The position numbers and the translations under genes are program-made. From NCBI GenBank assembly GCA_023251255.1, contig JAHEZD010000002.1:62001-126000 (forward strand): 64,000 nucleotides of DNA. The letters are read 5' to 3'. This DNA is from Chitinophagaceae bacterium (GTDB lineage: Bacteria > Bacteroidota > Bacteroidia > Chitinophagales > Chitinophagaceae). Positions within the stretch are counted from its first letter, which is position 1. Each line of letters starts with the position of its first letter. Under the pieces are notes generated by a model that saw only the letters and a list, made by a program, of their open reading frames with translations, was not told the origin of the DNA and searched no databases. This document shows positions 26,554 to 35,816 of the stretch, in pieces.

Positions 26554-27372
26554 TCACCATTTCCTCAAATGTTTTTTTTCAAAGTGGTAACCGGGCGTGC
26601 GGATATCTTTTCCCGTATCCACCTTGAACCATGGGCCCAATTGTGCATTGCTGGGGTTCATGACCACATGGATATCTTCTGAGGGCATATAGCTTTGGAT
26701 GAGCAGGTAAATTTTTTCCTTGGTGGCTGGGTTCACGGCCACATCTGCCACCATCATTGCATGACCGGGCGAACCCGCTTTCACCAGCACATTTCCTGCC
26801 TCCAATGCGGAAAAATCCCTTACCTGTTTGGTAACCTGTTCAACTGTATAAGTGCCGCAACTGATGAATACATTTTTCAGATACTTCATCAAACAATCAT
26901 GGGTATAGCATGATGAGGTATTGCTGGCAAAATTGAATGTGCCATTGGCATAGGGAAAGCTGATGGCCCGGTAATTTTTCTCTGCAAAAAGGTATTCGCT
27001 CCTTAACCTCATCACTGCATCTGCACATTGTTGCAACCCATCTCCATTTACTGAAACATCCAGCACGGCGTAGGGCCATGTTTGGTGGGTGCTTGGTTTT
27101 TTATTGTAGAGGTAAATGGTTTTGTCTTTCTTCAAATGGATTTGTCCCAACCAGGCGGCCATGGATCCCTGTGTTTTTGTCACCCGTTCAAATCCAGTAG
27201 GCAAAGGTATTTCAGCAATGGTTTTGATGGAAGGGTTGAAATTGGGGACCCTGTCGTTGGTAGTTGAATCTTTTGAAATGGGGAACAATCCATTGTTCTT
27301 GCCATTGTACCAATAAGCCAATAAGCTGATGCTTGATACAAGCAGCACGGCAACAAACAGGTAGCGTTTCAT
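26554..27372 (-). CDS. DUF4846-family exported protein
   Basis: A 272-residue protein. The ATG at 27372 gives an N-terminal hydrophobic segment (MKRYLFVAVLLVSSISLLAYW) that is a signal peptide or membrane anchor. The body matches the DUF4846 family, with QCADAVMRLRSEYLFAEKNY, FPYANGTFNF and PGHAMMVADVAVNP conserved. Function is unknown; members are often periplasmic or lipid-anchored. It lies downstream of the M1 peptidase gene in the same direction with 111 bases between them. Confidence 0.83.
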   Translation of the reverse strand: MKRYLFVAVLLVSSISLLAYWYNGKNNGLFPISKDSTTNDRVPNFNPSIKTIAEIPLPTGFERVTKTQGSMAAWLGQIHLKKDKTIYLYNKKPSTHQTWPYAVLDVSVNGDGLQQCADAVMRLRSEYLFAEKNYRAISFPYANGTFNFASNTSSCYTHDCLMKYLKNVFISCGTYTVEQVTKQVRDFSALEAGNVLVKAGSPGHAMMVADVAVNPATKEKIYLLIQSYMPSEDIHVVMNPSNAQLGPWFKVDTGKDIRTPGYHFEKKHLRKW

Positions 27373-27483
27373 GAAGCAGGGGTTTGCCGTTAGATGCAGT
27401 GGTGCATTGATTCCATAGATAGGGGCAAAATTTATTTCATGAATAAGGAGCTGCCACCAATTGGCCACAGCTTCTTATGAAAA

Positions 27484-29061
27484 TTATTTCCCGAAGCCGC
27501 CTACTTTGTTCAGCAAACCAAACAGTCCGTCCAGTTTCTTGCCCACGGTTTCTTCAAAGGCAGCTTTCATGTCTTCTGGTTGCGGATGCTTGAACTTCCA
27601 TTTGTCGAAGTAGTTATGGAAGGCTTTGTCAACTGTCTCCCTTGAAGTACTGGACTCAATAATGTACATCCATATAGCTGCTTTCAAATAGGACACGGTG
27701 GAGTAGTCATTGCTATTGGCAAATTTATAGGCGGGGGTCTCAATGGCTGGCTCCATGGGTATGCTGGTCATGGCATTGTAGATGATGCCCAGGAAATCAT
27801 CCTCCGATTTTTTCTTCAGCTCCGGGGGAACGGCTGTGCCGAAGATGGAATTGGCCCTGTATTTCTCCGCCTCGTACCTGAACTGGAAATAACTGTTCAT
27901 GCCCTCGTCCTGCCAGGTATGCTCACGTTCATTGCTGCCCAGCATGGCCATGAACCAATTGTGTCCCACTTCGTGTGCAATCACTGCATCCAATGTTTCC
28001 TTCTTGGCATCGGGGCTTGTAATTAACGTGATGGTTGGATATTCCATGCCGCCACTGGAATTGTTTTTCGGTCCCTCAATGGCCTGCACCACAGGATAGG
28101 CATAATCGCCAATCCAATTGCTGTAATGCCTGGTGCCATCTTTTACATAATCAATGCTGTAGTTCCATAAACTGCTGTCCTTGTCGTGGTAGTAGGTAAA
28201 AGCATCCACCACTTTGCCGGACTTTAGTTGCACGGTATCGTACTGGATCACAAAATCCTTATCAGCAAACCAGGCAAAGTCAGGAACATTATCCTGGAAA
28301 TAATTCAAAGTTTTTACGCCCTTGTTGGTGGTTGCGTAACGTTGCGGTTTGCTTAACCTGTTGGCCGCATTTTTGGCACCGATGGATTTGTACAGGTCCA
28401 GTTCGGATTTTGTTTGCAGCACACCTGTTGCGCCCACCACATAATCAGCAGGCAAGCTGATGTTCACTTTATAGGAAGCATATTCACCATAAAATTCGCC
28501 ATAGTCCAAGTAGGGGAATTCATGCCAGCCCAATCTGTCATACACAGCAGGCTTGGGGTACCATTGGCAAACCATGAACTCGCCATCGGCAAAACCCGAA
28601 CGGGAGAAATAGGAGGGCAACTGCACATTGAACGGCGTGGAAATGCTAACGGAATCACCGGGTTTCAAAGGTTGCGGCAGCAGCAACTTAATAATATCAA
28701 TGTACTGCGGATTGGGATGCGGCTGGGTAACAGCGGTCTTTCCGTTCACCTTGAAGGCAAGCCCATTGATGGAGCCATAGGAAATTTTTTCCAGTTTCTT
28801 CTTCCTGTCAGTATCGTTTCTCAATTGTTCAAAGAGCGCGGTGGTGGAATCCCTATAAGCGTTGGGCCAGATATGGAACCAGATAAAATCCAAAGTTTCG
28901 GGAGAGTTGTTCCTGTACACAATTGTTTCGGAAGCAGTGAGGGTCTTGGCCTTATCGTTCAGTGCCACATCGATGCTATAACTTAATTGCTGCTGCCAAT
29001 AATTGTTTTGGGCAAATGCCTTTACTTGCAGCATCAACAGAACGAGCAGGATTTTTTTCAT
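27484..29061 (-). CDS. M1-family zinc metallopeptidase
   Basis: A 525-residue exported aminopeptidase-like enzyme with signal peptide MKKILLVLLMLQVKAFAQ. The gluzincin motif HEVGHNW lies near residue 362, with the third zinc ligand Glu in WQDEGMNSYFQ. The exopeptidase motif is represented by GGMEYPTITLI just upstream. It should trim peptides in the periplasm. It is divergent from the metal-receptor gene, only 29 bases away. Confidence 0.93.
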   Translation of the reverse strand: MKKILLVLLMLQVKAFAQNNYWQQQLSYSIDVALNDKAKTLTASETIVYRNNSPETLDFIWFHIWPNAYRDSTTALFEQLRNDTDRKKKLEKISYGSINGLAFKVNGKTAVTQPHPNPQYIDIIKLLLPQPLKPGDSVSISTPFNVQLPSYFSRSGFADGEFMVCQWYPKPAVYDRLGWHEFPYLDYGEFYGEYASYKVNISLPADYVVGATGVLQTKSELDLYKSIGAKNAANRLSKPQRYATTNKGVKTLNYFQDNVPDFAWFADKDFVIQYDTVQLKSGKVVDAFTYYHDKDSSLWNYSIDYVKDGTRHYSNWIGDYAYPVVQAIEGPKNNSSGGMEYPTITLITSPDAKKETLDAVIAHEVGHNWFMAMLGSNEREHTWQDEGMNSYFQFRYEAEKYRANSIFGTAVPPELKKKSEDDFLGIIYNAMTSIPMEPAIETPAYKFANSNDYSTVSYLKAAIWMYIIESSTSRETVDKAFHNYFDKWKFKHPQPEDMKAAFEETVGKKLDGLFGLLNKVGGFGK

Positions 29062-29090
29062 GTCATAATTTTTATGAAAATAATTGTTTG

Positions 29091-29918
29091 ATGGATATAA
29101 ATGAAAAACAAAATGTTATAAATGCACAATCATTCTTTTGCCCTGCTCTGGACAAAGTGGTTGGTTACCCGTTGCAGCCCAAACGGATCGTGTCATTGGT
29201 GCCATCCCAAACGGAATTATTGTATGACCTGGGACTGGATGGGGAAGTGTTGGGCATCACCAAGTTCTGCATCCACCCCAATGAATGGTTCAGGAACAAA
29301 ACAAGGATTGGTGGCACCAAGAACATTGATATTGAAAAAATTAGGGCACTTGGCCCTGATCTGATCATTGCCAACAAGGAAGAAAATGTGAAGGAACAAA
29401 TCTGGGCACTGGAAACTGTTGCACCTGTTTGGGTAACGGATGTGAACAACTTGGAAGATGCCTTGGAAATGATTGAAATGATAGGAACGCTGGTTGGCAG
29501 AAAGCAGAAAGCTGAACGCTTAACAGAACAGATAAATCTTCGCTTCACTCAATCCCCAACCCCCAACCCCCAACTAAGAACCTGCTACCTCATTTGGCGT
29601 GAGCCCTACATAACCATTGGCGGCGATACTTTTATTCATGATATGATGAAACGCTGCGGTCTCAGGAATGTTTTTGAAAGCGGAACACGTTACCCTACGA
29701 TAGACATTGAACAAATAAAAGATAGCAATTGTGAGCTGGTACTACTTTCATCGGAGCCCTATCCTTTTAAGGAGAAGCATATAAATGAGCTAAGGTCCCC
29801 AATTCCAGCCTCCAAGTTCCTGCTGGCGGATGGTGAAATGTTCAGTTGGTACGGGAGCAGGTTATTGAAAGCGGTGGATTATTTCAGCGCTTTGCAAAAA
29901 CAGATCAGCAGCTTATAA
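29091..29918 (+). CDS. Helical-backbone metal receptor-like (BtuF/FecB-type) protein
   Basis: A 275-residue protein with the periplasmic-binding fold of cobalamin or siderophore receptors: RIVSLVPSQTELLYDLGL, GGTKNIDIEKIRALGPDLII and YLIWREPYITIGGDTFI. It lacks a signal peptide at the ATG chosen (MDINEKQN), so it may be cytosolic, as in other members of this subfamily that have no transporter. A proline-rich stretch TQSPTPNPQLRT is encoded by an intergenic-like repeat (29550-29576). No permease or ATPase gene is near. Confidence 0.82.
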   Translation: MDINEKQNVINAQSFFCPALDKVVGYPLQPKRIVSLVPSQTELLYDLGLDGEVLGITKFCIHPNEWFRNKTRIGGTKNIDIEKIRALGPDLIIANKEENVKEQIWALETVAPVWVTDVNNLEDALEMIEMIGTLVGRKQKAERLTEQINLRFTQSPTPNPQLRTCYLIWREPYITIGGDTFIHDMMKRCGLRNVFESGTRYPTIDIEQIKDSNCELVLLSSEPYPFKEKHINELRSPIPASKFLLADGEMFSWYGSRLLKAVDYFSALQKQISSL

Positions 29919-29935
29919 TTTCCTACTTTCACTTT

Positions 29936-31012
29936 ATGGAACCCCAGCAGAACAAGCCATCCCGCAAGAAGCCATTCTTCCCGATCAACAAGGATTTGAG
30001 GGCCTATTTGAAAACCTATGGAAGGGATATCCAGCTTCCCATTACCTATAATGAACTGATGAACTTCAATTATTCAATACCATTGAAGGACAAGGAGGGA
30101 AAGGAAACCCTGTGGGAGAATGCCTTGTATGACATGCGTGATTGGGAACGGCTACGGGAGGGCCTGGTAAAGCTGTACGCCATACTGAGAACGGAGGGGG
30201 ATTTTTCCTACACCAGCCATTTGGACGTGGCCAGGATTGACTATTGCACTTTTGGCAATTCCAATCCCTTCCGCATCAGGATCGTGAACAAGTTCAATGA
30301 TAACTACGACCATTATTATATCAAGAAGGAGGATGCTTCCAGGGCATATGGACTGGAACTGGAGCACCTGCTCTCTCCCAACCGCATCACTTTCTTCTGT
30401 GGCCAGCAGACCCTGGTGGAGGAGCATATACCCGGCCTGCCCGGTGACGTGTTCATCCAGAAGCACCTGCACCTGCCGGAAACCAATAAGATAAGGTTGG
30501 GGAAGGAATTTGTGAAGTTCAACGAGCGGTGCTTCATACGCTTGCTGGGCGATATGCGCAGCTACAATTTCGTGGTGAACATACTGCCGGACATTGAGGA
30601 CTACCAATACCGTATAAGGGCCATAGATTTTGACCAGCAATGCTATGAGGGACGGATGAACCTGTACCTGCCGCAGTTTGCCAAGGAAAACCTGCCGCTG
30701 GTGGAGGTAACAAGGCAGTACATTAACCAGAAGAGCTATGAACAGTACCAGGCAGAGGAGCGTACCATGATTGCAGTGCGCCTTGCATCATCCCGCTACC
30801 GCATGAAGGACCTGATGAATGCCATGAAGAACGATACGCTTTCCACCACTGACAAGGAAAACCAGTTGAAACAGCAATTGGCCGACCATTTCCAGACCAT
30901 GCAGTTCCTGCGCTGCAAAAGCATGGGGGAAATAGTGAAGCTTACCCTGCGGGTTTCCCTGAAGAAAAGCCTGAGCCTGATTCAGAAAAACCTTGGCAAA
31001 ATTGGCGACTGA
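29936..31012 (+). CDS. Conserved hypothetical protein with protein-kinase-like residue pattern
   Basis: A 358-residue cytosolic protein of no family known to me. Several stretches follow the order of kinase motifs. YDHYYIKKEDASRAYGLELE could hold the beta3 lysine (130/131) and helix-C glutamate. LVEEHIPG (160-167) resembles a hinge. LLGDMRSYNFVVNI has Asp206 and Asn211 at the D-x4-N spacing of the catalytic loop. RAIDFDQ (229-234) stands where the metal-binding DFG would be. The N-terminus before residue 60 and the helical C-terminus are extra. It lies 17 bases after the metal-receptor gene. Activity is an inference. Confidence 0.7.
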   Translation: MEPQQNKPSRKKPFFPINKDLRAYLKTYGRDIQLPITYNELMNFNYSIPLKDKEGKETLWENALYDMRDWERLREGLVKLYAILRTEGDFSYTSHLDVARIDYCTFGNSNPFRIRIVNKFNDNYDHYYIKKEDASRAYGLELEHLLSPNRITFFCGQQTLVEEHIPGLPGDVFIQKHLHLPETNKIRLGKEFVKFNERCFIRLLGDMRSYNFVVNILPDIEDYQYRIRAIDFDQQCYEGRMNLYLPQFAKENLPLVEVTRQYINQKSYEQYQAEERTMIAVRLASSRYRMKDLMNAMKNDTLSTTDKENQLKQQLADHFQTMQFLRCKSMGEIVKLTLRVSLKKSLSLIQKNLGKIGD

Positions 31013-31116
31013 CCAATATCATATAAACAAGTAGCTACCGATTTTTACAGGACAATTTTAGGCCGTATCTTGCCGCGGCAAAACAAAACTATTATTCATA
31101 CATTAAACGATTGAGG

Positions 31117-32184
31117 ATGAAAAAATACAAACCGGGTGTAGTATTTGGCGAAGAACTAAAAGCCTTGCTCAAGGATGCAAAAGACAATCAATTTGCATTG
31201 CCTGCAGTAAATACCATTGGCACCAATACCATCAATGCCACTTTGGAAACTGCTGCCAAGGTAAATTCACCTGTAATCATACAGTTTTCCAATGGCGGTG
31301 CCCAGTTCATAGCTGGCAAGGGCATGCCCAATGACCATTTGCAGGGCAATATCCTGGGTGGTATTTCCGGTGCGCTGCACATCCACAATGTGGCCAAGGC
31401 CTACGGTGTGCCCGTGGTGCTGCACACGGACCATGCGTCCAAAAAATGGTTGCCCTGGATTAGTGGACTGATTGATGCTGGCGAACAATTCCACAAAGAA
31501 AAAGGCCAGCCATTGTTCAGCTCGCACATGCTGGACCTTTCAGAAGAGCCCATTGAGGAGAACATACATACATCTGTTGAATTCTACAAGCGCATGGCGC
31601 CATTGGGCATGGCCATTGAAATAGAACTGGGCGTTACCGGCGGTGAGGAAGATGGCGTGGACAATAGCGATGTGGAAAACGAAAAACTGTATACACAGCC
31701 CAAGGAAGTGGCCTACTCCTATAGCGAACTGAAAAAAGTGGGCGACCTGTTTACCATTGCTGCGGCTTTTGGCAATGTGCATGGTGTGTACAAACCCGGC
31801 AATGTGGAACTGAGGCCCGAAATACTGAAGAACAGTCAGGACTATATAGAGAAGGAATTCGGTACCGGCCCCAAGCCTGTTTACTTTGTGTTCCATGGGG
31901 GCAGCGGTTCACCGCAACACCAGATCCGCGAAGCCATTTCCTACGGTGCCATCAAGATGAACATTGATACCGATTTGCAATGGGCTTTCTGGGAGGGCAT
32001 ACTGGACAACTACAAGAAACTGGAAGGCTACCTGCAAGGCCAATTGGGCAATCCCGAAGGTGCAGACAAGCCCAACAAAAAACATTACGACCCACGCGTA
32101 TGGTTGCGTAAGGGCGAAGAGAATTTCATCAAGCGTTTGGAAGTGGCTTTTGAAGATTTGAACTGTATCAATAGGAATGCTTAA
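31117..32184 (+). CDS. fbaA: Fructose-bisphosphate aldolase, class II
   Basis: A 355-residue zinc-dependent aldolase that interconverts fructose 1,6-bisphosphate with dihydroxyacetone phosphate and glyceraldehyde 3-phosphate. Conserved features include FALPAVNTIGTNTINATLE, the metal-site VLHTDHASKKWLPW, GVTGGEEDGVDN, and FHGGSGSPQHQI. It fits the E. coli-type class IIA form. ATG at 31117 gives the family N-terminus. A terminator and then a class I aldolase follow. Confidence 0.96.
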   Translation: MKKYKPGVVFGEELKALLKDAKDNQFALPAVNTIGTNTINATLETAAKVNSPVIIQFSNGGAQFIAGKGMPNDHLQGNILGGISGALHIHNVAKAYGVPVVLHTDHASKKWLPWISGLIDAGEQFHKEKGQPLFSSHMLDLSEEPIEENIHTSVEFYKRMAPLGMAIEIELGVTGGEEDGVDNSDVENEKLYTQPKEVAYSYSELKKVGDLFTIAAAFGNVHGVYKPGNVELRPEILKNSQDYIEKEFGTGPKPVYFVFHGGSGSPQHQIREAISYGAIKMNIDTDLQWAFWEGILDNYKKLEGYLQGQLGNPEGADKPNKKHYDPRVWLRKGEENFIKRLEVAFEDLNCINRNA

Positions 32185-32202
32185 ATGATGTTCAATTTTT
32201 TT

Positions 32203-32236
32203 AAAAAGCTGCCCTCATTAATAGGGGCAGCTTTTT
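32203..32236 (+). terminator. Rho-independent terminator after fbaA
   Basis: A 12-bp stem (32203-32214 with 32225-32236) with A-run and T-run flanks and a 10-base loop. It separates the two aldolase genes into two transcription units. Confidence 0.9.
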
Positions 32237-32284
32237 GTTTGCCTACCTTTCCAGTATAAATATTCCCCAACAAAACCTCATACC

Positions 32285-33343
32285 ATGGCCAGCCAAAAAA
32301 TAGTTGAGCTACTTGCGGACAAAGCAGGTTACTTGCTGGAACACCAATGTTCAACAGTCGACAAATCAACGCTCACGCTTCCTTCCCCCCATTATGTAGA
32401 CGATATTTTGATCAACAGCAACCGCAGCAACCAGACCATCCGCAGCTACCAGGATCTCATGGGCCGTGGAAGGCTGGGCGGCACGGGTTACTGCAGCATC
32501 TTTCCCGTGGACCAGGGCATTGAGCACAGTGGTGGCTCCGCCTTTGCGCCCAACCCTATTTACTTCGATCCGGAAAACATCATCAAACTGGCCGTGGAAG
32601 GCGGCTGCAATGGCGTGGCCTCCACTTATGGCGTGCTGGGCATCATGAGCAGGAAGTATGCCCATAAGATCCCCTTCATTGTCAAGATCAACCACAACGA
32701 ATTCCTCAGCTATCCCAACCGTTATGACCAGACCATGTTTGGTACCATCAAGAGTGCATGGAACATGGGTGCCGTGGCCGTGGGCGCCACCATTTATTGG
32801 GGCAGCGAAGAAAGCAACAGGCAACTGAAGGAAGTGGCCGAGGCTTTTGAAATGGCGCACGAACTGGGCATGGCCACTATTTTATGGTGCTACCTGCGGA
32901 ACAATGCTTTTAAAGTGGATGGTGTGGACTACCATGCTGCTGCAGATTTAACGGGGCAGGCCAACCATTTGGGCGTTACGCTGCAGGCAGATATCATCAA
33001 GCAGAAACTGCCTACCAACAATGGCGGTTACCTTGCTACCAAGCATGGCAAAACAAGTAAGCTGGTGTACGAAAAACTCACCACCGACCATCCCATAGAT
33101 TTATGCCGTTACCAACTGCTCAATTGCTACAGTGGAAAAATTGGCCTCATCAATTCCGGTGGTGAAAGCAAGGGTGCCAGCGATATGGCCGATGCAGTGG
33201 AAACCGCGGTAATCAACAAACGTGCTGGCGGCATGGGACTGATTCTTGGCCGCAAGGCATTCCAGCGGCCATTTGCCGAGGGGGTGGAGATGCTGAACAC
33301 CATTCAGGATGTGTATTTGGATGGGTCCATAACGGTGGCGTAA
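32285..33343 (+). CDS. fbaB: Fructose-bisphosphate aldolase, class I (DhnA/FbaB type)
   Basis: A 352-residue Schiff-base aldolase. Motifs are [25 protein letters not shown] (Schiff-base lysine region), [13 protein letters not shown] and the C-terminal phosphate-binding [14 protein letters not shown]. It catalyses the same reaction as fbaA but without metal, and lies directly behind it. Two unrelated aldolases in tandem would allow differential use in glycolysis and gluconeogenesis. Confidence 0.94.
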   Translation: MASQKIVELLADKAGYLLEHQCSTVDKSTLTLPSPHYVDDILINSNRSNQTIRSYQDLMGRGRLGGTGYCSIFPVDQGIEHSGGSAFAPNPIYFDPENIIKLAVEGGCNGVASTYGVLGIMSRKYAHKIPFIVKINHNEFLSYPNRYDQTMFGTIKSAWNMGAVAVGATIYWGSEESNRQLKEVAEAFEMAHELGMATILWCYLRNNAFKVDGVDYHAAADLTGQANHLGVTLQADIIKQKLPTNNGGYLATKHGKTSKLVYEKLTTDHPIDLCRYQLLNCYSGKIGLINSGGESKGASDMADAVETAVINKRAGGMGLILGRKAFQRPFAEGVEMLNTIQDVYLDGSITVA

Positions 33344-33376
33344 TTTATTCACCTATTCATATTCCGTACAAACTTC

Positions 33377-33667
33377 ATGACAGTGCTGCCTTCCGATATA
33401 GAAAAGAAAATTGACCAACTTTTCCAAACGGCGGAGGAAAGGCAGGAGGTCAAGGAAATCTTGTTGGAACTTTGGGAACTGCGGCTGAATGTGGGAACTG
33501 ACCAGCTAGCTAGGAGCCTATTGGTGCTTTCGAACGGGCAACTACCCGAAATCAAAAAGATCATTGCATCAGGGTTTACTGGCGATCCGAGAGACGTGGT
33601 AATGAGTGCGGAAAATAAAATGGGCAATCCAGGGCATTTTAATATGGAACCGTTTGCTGATGATTAA
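33377..33667 (+). CDS. Small hypothetical protein
   Basis: A 96-residue soluble protein, mostly helical in its first 75 residues (IEKKIDQLFQTAEERQEVKE, LELWELRLNVGTDQLARSLL) with a short loop-rich tail. No family recognised. It starts 33 bases after fbaB in the same direction and may share its transcript. Its regular composition and sensible length support a real gene. Confidence 0.6.
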   Translation: MTVLPSDIEKKIDQLFQTAEERQEVKEILLELWELRLNVGTDQLARSLLVLSNGQLPEIKKIIASGFTGDPRDVVMSAENKMGNPGHFNMEPFADD

Positions 33668-33979
33668 ATCGCTGGAGCGCCAAACCTGCCAAACAAATAG
33701 TTTGCAACAAAACAACCGTTCAAATACAAATTATGGCTATAGATATTCTTGAATTAAGTCAACTGGAACATTTCTTTGGCAAGGTGGACATCCCACAACG
33801 AATACAGTATGGAAAAACAGATTAAAAAGGGTAATTCACAAAATTTTGCACACCATCAAATTTTCACATGTGGAAGCCTTGTTATCCACACACGTTATTT
33901 CCCGATCGATTTTGGTTCTAAATTCATGGTGCAGAGCTAAATTGCATTCAGAATAGTTGGTTTTATATAACATAACAGC

Positions 33980-34014
33980 AAAAAAAAGCCCGACAATCGG
34001 AAGTTGTCAGGCTT
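33980..34014 (-). terminator. Rho-independent terminator reading leftward
   Basis: On the minus strand a 10-bp stem with one mismatch (33987-33996 with 34004-34013) is followed by a run of eight or nine T. It lies about 60 bases beyond the stop of the small Cys-rich frame, which suggests that frame is transcribed. Confidence 0.75.
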
Positions 34015-34075
34015 GGGCTACAAGGTTCTTGCTTTTTTACAAACTGTTTTTAGAACCATGCTACTCCGACTTGTG

Positions 34076-34222
34076 TTAAAGTAAACAAGAGAGGCAAATG
34101 CAAATGCGTTTGCTTTTCTTTTTTGGGTCCGGCTCCTCGGTAAGTTCAGATTTAACCGTTCTAAAAACGATTTCCTCCGGTTGCCCACAGATGAAACAGT
34201 AACCGTAATATCTCTTTGTCAT
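34076..34222 (-). CDS. Small cysteine-rich (zinc-ribbon-like) protein
   Basis: A 48-residue reading frame on the minus strand, ATG to TAA. It begins MTKRYYGYCFICGQPEE and ends RICICLSCLL, so it has a CxxC pair in the N-terminal third and CxCxxC at the C-terminus, separated by a charged segment (EEPDPKKKSKR). The paired cysteines suggest a structural zinc site. A leftward terminator follows the stop. No clear ribosome site is visible, which is common in Bacteroidota. Family unknown. Confidence 0.55.
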   Translation of the reverse strand: MTKRYYGYCFICGQPEEIVFRTVKSELTEEPDPKKKSKRICICLSCLL

Positions 34223-34779
34223 TAAAGAATATTACCCAGCTGACACCAACTGGCAGTCATTGCAAGAGAAATGCAACTATTTAAAATAACTTATAAGCAC
34301 ACTACGAAAATATCCTACCGAAAGCACAGTTCAAGCCTATTTAAATCCACAGGAAGTGAATAAGGGATGTGCATTATTCTGTAAGCCAAGTCAGCATTGA
34401 ATTTGCCGCGATAAGCACACGTGTGCGAAACCTTTGTTGAAAGATATTATGTATGTTTCAGCTTTTTTTTGTATTGCAGAGCTCACTTGGTCAAATAGAA
34501 ACTGATTAAGACAAACTACGCAGCTTAAAGCACTCATGAAAAGCATGCTGCTAAAAGACACCGCCCCTTCCTTAGTGTACATGATCGATTGCTTTTGGGT
34601 ATAATTTCGACTCTTAGGAATCAAAATCTCTCAAATAGGGATAAACCTCAAATTGTACGATTTATGAAAGCAAAAATTGCCTTTGGAAACCAAAGGCTAA
34701 ACCGCCCGAACCACAAAAAAGGTCAATAAGAGAGATTTGCCAATAAAAAATTTGTACTTTGCAGTAACCACATAAAAAA

Positions 34780-34801
34780 AGCCAGCTCCTTGGGACTGGC
34801 T
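34780..34801 (-). terminator. Hairpin with U-run on the minus strand
   Basis: AGCCAG (34780-34785) pairs with 34796-34801; the minus strand continues with a run of seven T. It lies just after two overlapping small minus-strand frames. On the plus strand only four T follow, so leftward use is more likely. A TACTTTG promoter-like box at 34755-34761 on the plus strand is close by. Confidence 0.6.
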
Positions 34802-34819
34802 GTTTTAAGGTTATTTACT

Positions 34820-34954
34820 TCACAGGCTGCAAATGAAGTGTCGTAGCTCCAGCAGCATGTGCATTATTACCAAAATGAGGGTTACCCATTCTGCGGTGGC
34901 CCTTATTTCTTTTGGTGGCCATTTCCTCAACCAATTGATGATTCTTTGTTTCAT
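34820..34954 (-). CDS. Possible small single-pass membrane protein
   Basis: A 44-residue minus-strand frame starting MKQRIINWLRKWPPKEIRA and containing one hydrophobic segment (WVTLILVIMHMLLEL). An alternative frame (34815-34922, 35 residues, MATKRNKGHRR then a segment ending TTLHLQPVK) ends even closer to the terminator. Only one of the two is likely to be real, and I cannot decide between them. Both depend on the terminator at 34780-34801 as evidence of leftward transcription. Confidence 0.35.
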   Translation of the reverse strand: MKQRIINWLRKWPPKEIRATAEWVTLILVIMHMLLELRHFICSL

Positions 34955-35364
34955 ATCAATTGTTCTGGTTATAAGTCCAGTAACTTTAAGCATTTATGTG
35001 AATATAAATATCAATAAGGTCAACTCGAAATCTGCAAAACGTTCTGCTTGTCTATATGGCTTGCATGTACATGTTCTGCATAAATCTCCTTTAATAAGTA
35101 TAATAACATCTTATTCGAATGTCAAGTCCTTTTCAAAACTATTTCTGCCAAAAGGTAAAATTGCCCATATTCTGTTCCCCTGATTAAACGAATGTTAAAC
35201 ATTAGGTCCCATTTATAATAGGGTAATGACCTACTTTGTTCCATCTGCACTTCGAAAAACTAAGGTGAACAGAATTTAAGACGTTCCGAAAAAATGTAAA
35301 GAACTTGGCAACAGTTTTTGAATTATGCACTTATATCTCTATAAAACGATTCAGCATAATCCAT

Positions 35365-35549
35365 ATGGAGGCTAGGTGTATGATTGCGACCGTGCTTGGC
35401 GAGAAGCTGCAGTACAGGGAAGAAATATGTTGCTCTCCGCATACGACATAAGGGAAATCATGCTGAACGTATATCCCCGAAAGGACTTGTCCCAACAGGA
35501 AATCATGCTGCAAACCATAAACGCCATAAGCAACGACGCAACGACATGA
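35365..35549 (+). pseudogene. Frameshifted remnant of a small gene
   Basis: Two adjacent frames look protein-like but are out of phase. The first starts MEARCMIATVLGEKLQYREE and the second continues AYDIREIMLNVYPRKDLSQQ to SNDATT before TGA at 35547-35549. One base change near 35430-35440 would join them. The family is not recognised, so it may be coincidence. Confidence 0.35.
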
Positions 35550-35689
35550 CATGCAAAGGAGAACCCAAACTTAACTTGGTAAAGTAGTATTAGTCTGTTT
35601 AAAAGTGATTTCAGAATTTGCTACGCAAATTCAATCGCGTTTTTTACCACAAGCCTGTCCCGATTTTCGGGAAATCGCAGTAACCTGCA

Positions 35690-35816
35690 CGAATTTTTCA
35701 CTAATTGATGTCGTAGGCAGAAATAATGAATTAAATTTTGGTTATTCGTGAAAAACATTCGTGTTCATTTGTGATATTAGTGGCTAAACCCAATGCCGAA
35801 GGCATCATGCAAAAAT
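35690..35816. repeat. Dispersed ATTCGTG-containing element (family C), copy 2
   Basis: Shares with 15378-15536 the segment TTATTCGTGAAA, CATTCGTG, CATTTGTG, AGTGGCTAAA and the tail GAAGGCATCATGCAAAAATC. The left arm is poorly preserved. It lies upstream of the PhzF gene. Confidence 0.65.

Noticed and set aside
34833-35183. 116-residue plus-strand frame
   Set aside because: Composition is erratic, no family is recognised, and a leftward terminator suggests transcription on the other strand.
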